Positions 45,576 through 53,332 of a DNA stretch of 64,000 bases are shown here, piece by piece. Position 1 is the stretch's first letter, and the number at the start of each line of letters is the position of its first letter. A program made the translations under genes and the position numbers. This stretch comes from Bradyrhizobium sp. Ai1a-2 (GTDB lineage: Bacteria; Pseudomonadota; Alphaproteobacteria; Rhizobiales; Xanthobacteraceae): positions 124,001-188,000 of the forward strand of contig NZ_AUEZ01000002.1 of NCBI RefSeq assembly GCF_000426245.1, given 5' to 3'. Below the pieces are notes generated by a model. The model did no database searches, had not been told where the DNA came from, and was given only the letters and a program-made list of their open reading frames with translations.

Positions 45576-45740
45576 GCCCAGTCCTCCTCAGGAGGTACCT
45601 GCTGGAGATTACCACAAGTTCCCGGCCCCGCGATATCGGCTTTCCGCGGCTCATGAAGGTCGAGCGGACATGGTCGGAGTATGCGAACGCATTCGAGCAT
45701 TTTCGGTTGTGATTGAATCACCACCGAAGCTCTAGCCTCG

Positions 45741-45820
45741 CAGGGTGGGCAAAGCGCAGGGTGCCCACCATCTGACGGCGTGCTCGGAATGGTGGGCACG
45801 CTGCGCTTTGCCCACCCTAC
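45741..45820. repeat. CAGGGTGGGCAAAGCGC inverted repeat
   Basis: CAGGGTGGGCAAAGCGC with GTGCCCACCAT is mirrored by ATGGTGGGCAC and GCGCTTTGCCCACCCT across a ~16-base centre. It lies in the 385-base gap between leuA and the cyclase gene. Parts recur at 43488-43600 and near 50786-50799. Confidence 0.8.
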
Positions 45821-45960
45821 GATTTCGCTCTTTCATTCCGGGGCGATGCCAAGCATCGAGCCCGGAATGACGGCGGTGTGCGTGGCCGAAGGAATGGCGG
45901 ATTACGCTTTGCGCATTCGCTCTTCGAGCGAGGACGCAAAGCTAATCCGCCCTACTGCCT

Positions 45961-47520
45961 TCAGCCCGCGACTGCGGCCGGGATGTCGCGCTGGCGCTTC
46001 ATGACGATCTTGTTGAGGGCGCCGAGATAGGCCTTCGCCGAAGCCACCAGGGTGTCGGGATCGGCGGCGCGGGCGGTCATCGAGCGGCCGTCCTGGGTGA
46101 GGCGCACCGAGACTTCGGCTTGCGCGTCGGTGCCTTCGGTCACGGCGTGCACCTGGTAGAGCTCGAGCTTCGCATCGTGCGGCACCAGCCGCTTGATGCA
46201 GTTGAAGACGGCGTCGACCGGGCCGTTGCCCTCGGCTTCCTCGATCCGGGTCTGGCCGTCGACATCCAGCTTCATGGTCGCGCGCTGCGGGCCATGGGTG
46301 CCGGCGATGACGGTCAGCGAGGTCAGCTTGATGCGGTCGTACGCGGCTGCGATCTCCTCGTCGAGCAGCGCCTCGATGTCCTCGTCGTAGATGTCCTTCT
46401 TGCGGTCGGCGAGCGCCTTCATCCGCGCGAACGCATCTTCCAGCTGGTTCGGGCCCAGTTTGTAGCCCATCTCCTCCAGCTTATGGACGAAGGCATGGCG
46501 GCCGGAATGCTTGCCGAGCACCAGCGAGGACTGCTTCAACCCGACCATTTCGGGCCGCATGATCTCGTAGGTGGAGGCATCCTTCAGCACGCCGTCCTGG
46601 TGGATGCCGCTCTCATGCGCGAACGCGTTACGGCCGACGATCGCCTTGTTGTACTGCACCGGGAACGACGTCGCCGCCGACACCAGCTTGGAGGCGCGGG
46701 TCAATTGCGTGGTGTCGATCTTATTCCAGTACGGAAACTTGTCGTTGCGCACATTGATCGCCATCACGATCTCTTCGAGCGCGGCGTTGCCGGCACGCTC
46801 GCCGATGCCGTTGACGGTGCACTCGACCTGACGCGCGCCGCCGACGACGCCGGCCAGCGAGTTCGCCACGGCCATGCCGAGGTCGTTATGGCAGTGGACC
46901 GAGAAGATCGCCTTGTCGGAGTTCGGAACGCGCTCGATCAGCGTGCGCATGAAGTGGGTGTATTCGTCCGGCGTCGTGTAGCCGACGGTGTCGGGGATGT
47001 TCACCGTGGTGGCGCCGGCCTTGATCACGGCCTCCACGATGCGGCAGAGAAAATCCATCTCGCTGCGGGTGCCGTCCTCGGCCGACCATTCGACGTCGTC
47101 GATCTGATTGCGGGCGCGGGTGACGTTGGCGATCGAGGTTTCGATCACCTGCTCCGGCGTCATGTTCAGCTTCACGCGCATATGCAGCGGCGAGGTCGCG
47201 ATGACCGTGTGGACGCGGCCGCGCTTGGCGAATTTCACCGCCTCGGCGCAGCGGTCGATGTCCTTTGGATGCGCCCGCGACAGACCGGCGATGACCGCAT
47301 TCTTGGAGCGGCGGGCGATCTCACTGACTGCCTGGAAGTCGCCTTCTGACGTGATCGGGAAGCCGGCCTCGATGACGTCGACGCCCATGTCGTCGAGCAG
47401 CTCGGCAACCTCGAGCTTTTCCTCGAACGTCATGGTGGCGCCGGGGCACTGCTCGCCATCACGCAGCGTGGTGTCGAAAATGATTACGCGGTCCTTCTCG
47501 GACTTGTTGGCGGTGGTCAT
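45961..47520 (-). CDS. leuA: 2-isopropylmalate synthase
   Basis: A 519-residue enzyme that condenses acetyl-CoA with 2-oxoisovalerate, the first committed step of leucine synthesis. ATG 47520 is preceded by AAAGGAAC ten bases away. The N-terminal HMGL-like barrel has the metal and substrate segment IIFDTTLRDGEQCPGATM, then IFSVHCHNDLGMAVANSLAG with the HxH metal pair and NGIGERAGNAALEEI. NAFAHESGIHQDG follows, and the C-terminal LeuA dimer domain (about 390-519) is the leucine-feedback module. It lies behind a candidate leucine leader peptide and attenuator (47594-47749). Confidence 0.97.
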   Translation of the reverse strand: MTTANKSEKDRVIIFDTTLRDGEQCPGATMTFEEKLEVAELLDDMGVDVIEAGFPITSEGDFQAVSEIARRSKNAVIAGLSRAHPKDIDRCAEAVKFAKRGRVHTVIATSPLHMRVKLNMTPEQVIETSIANVTRARNQIDDVEWSAEDGTRSEMDFLCRIVEAVIKAGATTVNIPDTVGYTTPDEYTHFMRTLIERVPNSDKAIFSVHCHNDLGMAVANSLAGVVGGARQVECTVNGIGERAGNAALEEIVMAINVRNDKFPYWNKIDTTQLTRASKLVSAATSFPVQYNKAIVGRNAFAHESGIHQDGVLKDASTYEIMRPEMVGLKQSSLVLGKHSGRHAFVHKLEEMGYKLGPNQLEDAFARMKALADRKKDIYDEDIEALLDEEIAAAYDRIKLTSLTVIAGTHGPQRATMKLDVDGQTRIEEAEGNGPVDAVFNCIKRLVPHDAKLELYQVHAVTEGTDAQAEVSVRLTQDGRSMTARAADPDTLVASAKAYLGALNKIVMKRQRDIPAAVAG

Positions 47521-47593
47521 CTGCAAAGTTCCTTTGGGTCGGTCGCGCTATCTTATCACTGAGCGCTGAAGGGTTTCTGGTGTTCTCACGCAA

Positions 47594-47636
47594 CCCCTGA
47601 GTGCCCAGGCGCAAATGCCCAGACGGCCCTCAGGGG
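47594..47636 (-). promoter_or_regulatory. candidate leuA attenuator hairpins
   Basis: Just at and after the leader-peptide stop, CTCAGGGG (47629-47636) can pair with CCCCTGAG (47594-47601) over 27 bases. Alternatively GGCCCTCAGGGGCC (47625-47638) can fold on itself, and GGCG/TGCC near 47608-47619 gives a third small stem. Mutually exclusive pairings overlapping the end of a leucine-rich leader ORF are the expected layout of a ribosome-mediated attenuator. A clear U-run was not seen, so the exact terminator is open. Confidence 0.5.
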
Positions 47637-47749
47637 CCGATAAGAAGCAGAAGCCCGCCAAGGAGGGTCGGCAGCGACGCAGCCGGAATCGCAGGGACAG
47701 CCTTTGCCGTTCCCGTCAGAATTCCATCGTTTTCGCTGCGAATCAGCAT
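47630..47749 (-). CDS. leucine-rich leader peptide of leuA
   Basis: A 39-codon ORF 110 bases upstream of leuA in the same direction. It starts at ATG 47749 with GAAGGG about seven bases before it, and ends at TGA 47630-47632. The C-terminal third is SLPTLLGGLLLLIGP, with seven leucine codons among the last 14, including a run of four (CTT CTG CTT CTT). Leader ORFs with runs of the end-product amino acid before biosynthetic genes sense charged tRNA by ribosome stalling; leuA attenuation of this kind is known in Alphaproteobacteria. The peptide itself is not expected to have another function. Confidence 0.75.
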   Translation of the reverse strand: MLIRSENDGILTGTAKAVPAIPAASLPTLLGGLLLLIGP

Positions 47750-47914
47750 TGCCGGTACCCTTCGGAGGCCAAAATCCTCGGTCAAAACCGTTGACGGTTG
47801 GTTGCCGGGGCCACCTCCGGCGCTGTTTCTAAACGAAGAGAGCGGCTGGCCGCAACGGTAAAAAGATGGTCAGTGGAACTGACCTAATTGCCGCGAGGCA
47901 TAGAATGCCGGCGT

Positions 47915-48001
47915 CGTAGGATGGGTAGAGCGAAGCGAAACCCATCATCGCTCCACAATGCCCAAGGTTGATGGGTTTCGCTTCGCTCTACCCATCCTAC
48001 G
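47915..48001. repeat. GTAGGATGGGTAGAGCG inverted repeat, copy B
   Basis: Same element as 40383-40469: CGTAGGATGGGTAGAGCG, GAAGCGAAACCCATC, a ~25-base variable centre, then GATGGGTTTCGCTTCG and CTCTACCCATCCTACG. It lies 27 bases downstream of the PPK2 stop, so it could end the five-gene operon transcript. Confidence 0.9.
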
Positions 48002-48028
48002 GGAGTGCCCCGGAATGACGGCGCAGAG

Positions 48029-48958
48029 CTACTTCGCCTTCTTCCCCGCCTTGCCCTTGCCTTCCGCCAGCAGCGCCTCGCGGACGCGCTTGAATTCGCT
48101 GCGCTCGGAGTTGTCGACCTTCGGGAAATGCAGATCGAGCTTGTCGAGCGCGCTGACGATGGTGGAGCCGATCACCACGCGGGCGAACCATTTGTGGTCG
48201 GCCGGCACGACGTACCAGGGCGCGGCGCGGGTTGCGGTATGGCGGATCATGTCCTGGTAGGCGGCCATGTAGCGCGGCCACAGCGCGCGCTCGTTGACGT
48301 CGGCCATCGAGAACTTCCAGTTCTTCGATGGCTCCTCCAGCCGCTCCAGGAAGCGCGCGCGCTGTTCCTGCCTCGAGACATTGAGGAAGAATTTCAGGAC
48401 CACGATGCCGTTGCGCGCGAGGTAGCGCTCGATCGCGGAAATATCCTCGAAGCGTTCGCGCCAGATGTTCTTGGTCACCAGCCGCTGCGGCAGCTTCTCC
48501 TTGGCGAGGATTTCGGAATGCACACGCACCACCAGGCATTCCTCGTAATAGGAACGGTTGAAGATGCCCATGCGGCCGCGCTCGGGCAGCGCGATCATCG
48601 AACGCCACATGAAATCGTGGTCGAGCTCCTTGGACGACGGCTCCTTGAACGAGGTCACCTCGCAGCCCTGCGGATTGACGCCCTCGAACACGCTCTTGAT
48701 CGCGGAGTCCTTGCCGGCCGCATCCATGCCCTGGAAGACCAAAAGCAGCGACCAGCGGTCCTGGGCGTAGAGCTTCTCCTGGAAATCGTTCAGCCGCTTG
48801 CGATTGGCCTCGATGATCTCTTCGCCCACGACCTTGTCGATGCCGCCTTTCTCATTGGTCTTGAGCGATTTGAGATGAAAGTGGTCCGATCCGTCGACAC
48901 GGAATGGCTCCACGAAAGGTTTCAGCTCGTCGGCCAGCAGCTTCGATTTCTTGCCCAT
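48029..48958 (-). CDS. ppk2: polyphosphate kinase 2 family protein
   Basis: A 309-residue PPK2 that moves phosphate between polyphosphate and nucleotides. Walker A is FQGMDAAGKD (75-84). The Walker B/RGR segment is RGRMGIFNRSYYEE (127-140). The lid has basic residues in SRQEQRARFLERL. DHKWFARVVIG and LDLHFPKV near the C terminus are also typical. One-domain length fits class I (NDP) or III enzymes. AAAGGG lies before ATG. It starts ten bases after the Nudix gene stop and ends the operon that begins at 52419. The C terminus is a Lys/Ala-rich tail (KGKAGKKAK). Confidence 0.92.
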   Translation of the reverse strand: MGKKSKLLADELKPFVEPFRVDGSDHFHLKSLKTNEKGGIDKVVGEEIIEANRKRLNDFQEKLYAQDRWSLLLVFQGMDAAGKDSAIKSVFEGVNPQGCEVTSFKEPSSKELDHDFMWRSMIALPERGRMGIFNRSYYEECLVVRVHSEILAKEKLPQRLVTKNIWRERFEDISAIERYLARNGIVVLKFFLNVSRQEQRARFLERLEEPSKNWKFSMADVNERALWPRYMAAYQDMIRHTATRAAPWYVVPADHKWFARVVIGSTIVSALDKLDLHFPKVDNSERSEFKRVREALLAEGKGKAGKKAK

Positions 48959-48968
48959 GGGCCCTTTC

Positions 48969-49670
48969 TTACCTGCTCAGATGCATCTCGATGAAAGCGG
49001 TGACGAAGCGCGGCATCGCGGCGGTCAGGTCGCCGGCATCCCGCACCAGGCAGATCGCCGCCAGTTCGGGGTCTTCCTGCAAGGCAAGATTGCTTTCGAT
49101 CCGCGCGCGCAAGGCATCGCCGGGCATGTCGACATACAGGATCCGCATCATGGCGATGGCGACACCGGTGAAGACACAATCCCAGTGCCCATCGGGGCGG
49201 TAGTCGGCGGGGGTGAGCCCGGTCTCCTCCTCCACTTCGCGCGCGACGCTGCCGGCGATGTCGAGCACGTCGCCCCTGATGTCGTCGAGATCAGGCGTGC
49301 CCGACGGGAAGTAGACCCGTCCGGGGTTCGAGGTGTGGTGGCCCATTTCGCCGAGCACGAACGCGCCGTCGCTTGCGAGCAGCGCGCCCATGCCAAAGCC
49401 GTTGAACACGCCCTCGTCTGGATAGCCCCAGTCGCGCCAGGCGAGGAAGCTCGCGAAATCGGTCTCGAAATAGCTCGCGGTCAAGCGCTCGCCTTCGAAC
49501 GTGGCACTGCGTCCGAGCAACACGCGACCGTTCCAGAGGCTCGGCCGTTCGCGCTGCTCCTTGGCGAAATGAGCATCGATCTCGGCGCGCCGCTCTTGTG
49601 CAAACGGCCACGCCCATGGCTGCACCTTCAGATCAAGCGAGGTGACGCGGTGAATGGAGGGTGGCGTCAT
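48969..49670 (-). CDS. Nudix-family hydrolase
   Basis: A 233-residue protein; ATG 49670 lies ten bases after the binding-protein stop. The Nudix-like box lies around residues 150-175: after PSGTPDLDDIRGDVLDIAG comes SVAREVEEETGLTPADY, matching the REUxEExGU core, and this glutamate cluster would bind metal. Residues upstream (ALLASDGAFVLGEMG, GRVYFPSGTPD) fit the first strands of the fold. Nudix enzymes cleave nucleoside diphosphates linked to another group; the substrate is unknown. Its placement between an ABC binding protein and PPK2 is unusual. Confidence 0.8.
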   Translation of the reverse strand: MTPPSIHRVTSLDLKVQPWAWPFAQERRAEIDAHFAKEQRERPSLWNGRVLLGRSATFEGERLTASYFETDFASFLAWRDWGYPDEGVFNGFGMGALLASDGAFVLGEMGHHTSNPGRVYFPSGTPDLDDIRGDVLDIAGSVAREVEEETGLTPADYRPDGHWDCVFTGVAIAMMRILYVDMPGDALRARIESNLALQEDPELAAICLVRDAGDLTAAMPRFVTAFIEMHLSR

Positions 49671-49680
49671 CGACCGGGGC

Positions 49681-50709
49681 TTACTTCGAACCCGTGCCGG
49701 TGGTCTTCTTCGCCTGTTCGACGAAGCTGTTGGTGTAGGTCTTGCTGACGTCGATATTGGCCTTGGCGACCTCAGGCGAACCTTCGCTGAACACCGCCAA
49801 GACCGCATCCGCGCCCTTCGGGTCCATCTTGCCGGTCTCCGAATACATCGGGATCGTGTTCTTCAGTGCGGCGAGATAGAGCTCCTTGTTCTTGCCGACC
49901 ATCGCCTCGGGCATCTTTGCCATGATGTCTTCCGCCGAATGCGTATGGATCCAGGCGAGCGTGGCGAGGATCGCATTGGTGAGCGCCTGCGTCTCCTTCT
50001 CGTGCGACTTGACCCAGGCCGCGGTCGAATAGAGCGCGCCGCCCGGATATTCGCCGCCGAACACCGCCAGCGTGTCATGCTGGGTGCGGGTGTCGCTCAG
50101 GATCTTCAGGTCGGGATGGCTGCCCTGCAGCACGGTGACGGAGGGATCGAGCATCACGGCAGCATCGATCTGGCCTTGCTCCATCGCCGCGACCGAAGTC
50201 GCCCCCAGGCCGACGCCGATCACGGCAGCGCTGGCGGGATCAAGGCCGTTCTTCTTGAGCAGGTATTTCAGGAAGAAATCGGTCGACGAGCCGGGCGCGC
50301 TGACGCCGACCTTCTTGCCGGCGAGGTCCTTGATCGAGTTGATCTCGCCAGTGTGCTTCGGCGACACCACCAGCACCAGGCCGGGATAGCGGTCATAGAC
50401 CACGAAGGCCTGCAACTCCTGCCGCTTGGCGGCGAGGTTGACGCAGTGATCGAAATAGCCGGAGACCACGTCGGCGCTGCCGCCGAGCACCGCTTTCAGC
50501 GCGTCCGAGCCGCCCTTGAGATCGACCAGCTCGACCGCAAGCCCTGCCTTCTCATATTCGCCGAGCTGCTTGGCGAGCACCGTCGGCAGGTAGCACAGGC
50601 AGGCGCCGCCGCCGACCGCGATCGTGACCTTGCTTTGCGCTGCGGCAAGAGATGACGTCAGCACCAGCGCCAGCAGCGCGCCGGCCAAGTGGCCAAACAG
50701 TTTACTCAT
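49681..50709 (-). CDS. ABC transporter substrate-binding protein (SsuA/THI5-like)
   Basis: A 342-residue periplasmic binding protein with signal peptide (MSKLFGHLAGALLALVLTSSLAAAQ). The fold segment runs VGGGACLCYLPTVLAKQLGEY, then ALKAVLGGSADVVSGYFDHC, LAGKKVGVSAPGSSTDFF and GQIDAAVMLDPSV. This is the NMT1/SsuA-like class that carries sulfonates, taurine or pyrimidines. The CLC motif at the ligand-site entrance is unusual. GGAG lies ten bases before the ATG. It follows the permease gene by 85 bases. Substrate unknown. Confidence 0.88.
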   Translation of the reverse strand: MSKLFGHLAGALLALVLTSSLAAAQSKVTIAVGGGACLCYLPTVLAKQLGEYEKAGLAVELVDLKGGSDALKAVLGGSADVVSGYFDHCVNLAAKRQELQAFVVYDRYPGLVLVVSPKHTGEINSIKDLAGKKVGVSAPGSSTDFFLKYLLKKNGLDPASAAVIGVGLGATSVAAMEQGQIDAAVMLDPSVTVLQGSHPDLKILSDTRTQHDTLAVFGGEYPGGALYSTAAWVKSHEKETQALTNAILATLAWIHTHSAEDIMAKMPEAMVGKNKELYLAALKNTIPMYSETGKMDPKGADAVLAVFSEGSPEVAKANIDVSKTYTNSFVEQAKKTTGTGSK

Positions 50710-50794
50710 CGACTTTCTCCATTCCGTTGGCCGCAGGATAAGGCAGCGCGCGGGCCTTGAGAAGCTCCGCCGTCATTGCGAGGCTTTGCCCACC

Positions 50795-51583
50795 CTACGC
50801 TTCGCGCGCCGCCGCTGGTCGCCAAACCAATAGCCGCCGTTCCACCACAGTCACGGCCATGTCGATCAGTATGACGAAGGCCGACAGCACGAACATGCCG
50901 GCGAATACGCCGGCGACGTCGAACACGCCCTCCGCCTGCTGGATCAGATAGCCGAGGCCGGCGGCGGCGCCGAGATATTCGCCGACGACGGCGCCGACCA
51001 CCGCAAAGCCCACCGACGTATGCAGCGACGAGAACATCCACGACAGCGCCGAGGGCCAATAGACATGCCGCATCAATTGCCGCTCGCTCATGCCGAGCAT
51101 GCGGCCATTGTCGAGCACGGTCGTGCTGACTTCCTTGACGCCCTGATAGACGTTGAAGAACACGATGAAGAACACGAGGGTGACGCCGAGCGCGACCTTG
51201 GACCAGATGCCGAGGCCGAACCATAGCGCGAAGATCGGCGCCAGCACGACGCGCGGCAGGGCGTTCGTCATCTTCACGTAGGGATCGAACACGGCGGCGA
51301 CGCGCGGCTGGCGCGCGAACCAGAAGCCGACCAGGATGCCGAGCGCCGAGCCGATCACGAAAGCGAGGATCGATTCCCACAGCGTGATCGCAAGATGCTT
51401 CCAGATCACGCCGCTCGCGAACCAGTTAATGATCTGGCTGAAGACGTCGATCGGATTGGAGAAGAAGAACGGCGGCAGCAGGATGCGGCCGAACAGCGGC
51501 ACGGTGGTAAAGACCTGCCACAGCGCCAGCACGACGACGGCGACCAGGACCTGGCAGAGCAAAAGCGCGGCGCGGGACATCAA
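50795..51583 (-). CDS. ABC transporter permease (SsuC/TauC-like)
   Basis: A 262-residue inner-membrane subunit with six predicted helices. The cytoplasmic coupling loop is VLDNGRMLGMSERQLMRHVYWPSAL, the EAA-loop region of the family. It overlaps the ATPase gene by four bases at its start. Together with the ATPase and binding protein it forms one importer. Confidence 0.92.
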   Translation of the reverse strand: MMSRAALLLCQVLVAVVVLALWQVFTTVPLFGRILLPPFFFSNPIDVFSQIINWFASGVIWKHLAITLWESILAFVIGSALGILVGFWFARQPRVAAVFDPYVKMTNALPRVVLAPIFALWFGLGIWSKVALGVTLVFFIVFFNVYQGVKEVSTTVLDNGRMLGMSERQLMRHVYWPSALSWMFSSLHTSVGFAVVGAVVGEYLGAAAGLGYLIQQAEGVFDVAGVFAGMFVLSAFVILIDMAVTVVERRLLVWRPAAAREA

Positions 51584-52419
51584 TTGGTTCCCCCGGCTTG
51601 TGTTGATTGCGCGTAACCTTTCATCACCTCTTCCTTCAGCACGCCCCAGATCTCGCGATGCAGTTCGTGAAACTGCTTGTCCAGCCGCACCTCGAAGATG
51701 TCGCGCGGGCGCGGCAGCTCCACGCGCCAGTCGCCGATGATGCGCGAGGAAGGGCCGGCCGACATGATGACGACGCGGTCGGCGAGCGCGATCGCCTCCT
51801 CCAGGTCATGGGTGACGAACAGCACCGCCTTGCGGTCGGCGGTCCACAATTCGAGCAGGAGATTGCCCATCACCTGCCGGGTCTGGGCATCGAGCGGGCC
51901 GAACGGCTCGTCCATCAAGAGGATTTTTGGATCGCGGATCAGGACCTGCGCGAGGCCGACGCGCTTGCGCTGGCCGCCCGAGAGCATGTGCGGATAGCGG
52001 TTCGCGAAGGCTCCAAGCCCGACCGAGGTCAGCCAGGCCTGCGCCTGCTCCAGCGCCTTCTGCCGCGGCGTGCCCTTGATCTCGAGCCCGATCGCGACAT
52101 TGTCAATCGCGGTCTTCCAGGGGAACAGCGCATCGGCCTGGAACAGGTAGCCGGCGTCGCGGTTCAATCCGGCGAGCGGCTGGTCGAAGATCGTGACCGC
52201 ACCCGCGGCCGGCTTGAGGAGGCCGGCGGCCACGTTCAGCAGGGTCGACTTGCCGCAGCCGGTGGGGCCCACGATCGCGACGAATTCGCCATGCGCGACC
52301 GCAAGACGTGCCCTCTCGACGGCGGTATAGACACGGGCATCCGCGAGGCGAAACGCCACCGTCGCATCCTCGAGCGCCACCGCCGTTGGCTTGGCCTTAT
52401 CCATGGCCTGGTTCACCAC
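51580..52419 (-). CDS. ABC transporter ATP-binding protein (SsuB/TauB-like)
   Basis: A 279-residue ATPase. Walker A is GPTGCGKSTLL, the Q-loop is LFQADALFPW, the signature is LSGGQRKRVGLAQ, Walker B is ILLMDEPFGPLD and the switch is VTHDLEEA. Translation probably starts at one of two adjacent GTG codons (52419 or 52416) behind AGGGAGGGAAC; an ATG at 52404 is a less likely start. It is the first gene of the five-gene minus-strand operon and is divergent from the second ABC system. Confidence 0.93.
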   Translation of the reverse strand: MVNQAMDKAKPTAVALEDATVAFRLADARVYTAVERARLAVAHGEFVAIVGPTGCGKSTLLNVAAGLLKPAAGAVTIFDQPLAGLNRDAGYLFQADALFPWKTAIDNVAIGLEIKGTPRQKALEQAQAWLTSVGLGAFANRYPHMLSGGQRKRVGLAQVLIRDPKILLMDEPFGPLDAQTRQVMGNLLLELWTADRKAVLFVTHDLEEAIALADRVVIMSAGPSSRIIGDWRVELPRPRDIFEVRLDKQFHELHREIWGVLKEEVMKGYAQSTQAGGTN

Positions 52420-52543
52420 GTTCCCTCCCTGGTCGGGAGGATGCCTTAGCCTCTCGTGCGGACAAGTTCAACGCAGCATCGTGACGTGCTAGTTGATCTG
52501 GGATCTCCCAAAATGGGGGCCGCAGCGCGAGGTTTGAACGGCA

Positions 52544-53332
52544 TTGTCCAACGGACCACTCATTGCCTACACCAACGTCGGCAAGACCTTCTCCAACGGC
52601 GACGTGGTCGCGGTCGACGACGTCTCGCTTGATGTCGCCGAGGGCGAGTTCCTCGCGATCGTCGGCGGCTCCGGCTCGGGCAAAAGCACCCTGCTGCGGC
52701 TAGCCAACCGGCTGATCGAGGCCGACAGCGGCAGCGTCATGGTCGAAGGCGAGGACGTGCGCAATGTCGATCCAATCCGCTTGCGGCGGCGCATCGGCTA
52801 TGTGTTCCAGAGCGGCGGGCTGTTTCCGCATCTTGCCGTCGGCGCCAATATCGGCATCACGCCGAAGCTGCTCGGCTGGCCAGCGGCGGAGATCGCAGCG
52901 CGCGTCGACGAACTGCTCGAACTGGTGCAGCTCGACGGCGCGCAATATCGGGACCGGTTGCCGAATGAGCTCTCCGGCGGCCAGCGCCAGCGCGTCGGCG
53001 TCGCGCGGGCGCTCGCCGCACGGCCCCGCATCGTGCTGATGGACGAGCCGTTCGGCGCGCTCGATCCCCTCACCCGCGACGCGCTCGGCGATGATTTCCG
53101 CGAGCTGCATCGCAGACTCAAATTGACCACGGTCATGATCACCCATGACATGACGGAAGCGCTGCTGCTCGCCGACCGAATCGCCGTCATGCACGAAGGC
53201 AGGCTGCTCGCACAGGGAACGCCGGCGGAGCTTTCCGAGAGCACCGACCCTTACGTCGAAAAACTCCTGCACACGCCGCGGCGGCAGGCGGAACGGCTCG
53301 GCAAATTGCTGCCAGGGGACGGCGCCGCATGA
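52544..53332 (+). CDS. osmoprotectant-type ABC transporter ATP-binding protein
   Basis: A 262-residue ATPase of the OpuCA/ProV-like class without C-terminal CBS domains. It starts at TTG; no ATG is available in the right place. Walker A is GGSGSGKSTLLRLAN, the Q-loop is VFQSGGLFPHL, the signature LSGGQRQRVGVARAL, Walker B IVLMDEPFGALDPL and the switch ITHDMTEA. ATGA overlap couples it to the fused permease-binding protein downstream. Confidence 0.92.
   Translation: MSNGPLIAYTNVGKTFSNGDVVAVDDVSLDVAEGEFLAIVGGSGSGKSTLLRLANRLIEADSGSVMVEGEDVRNVDPIRLRRRIGYVFQSGGLFPHLAVGANIGITPKLLGWPAAEIAARVDELLELVQLDGAQYRDRLPNELSGGQRQRVGVARALAARPRIVLMDEPFGALDPLTRDALGDDFRELHRRLKLTTVMITHDMTEALLLADRIAVMHEGRLLAQGTPAELSESTDPYVEKLLHTPRRQAERLGKLLPGDGAA

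Noticed and set aside
46120..47349. 409-codon plus-strand frame opposite leuA
   Set aside because: It mirrors a well-conserved leuA gene and has no ribosome site or recognisable domain.
52499..52510. TGGGA-TC-TCCCA in the spacer between the two ABC systems
   Set aside because: Only five-base arms with a two-base centre; too short to claim as an operator.
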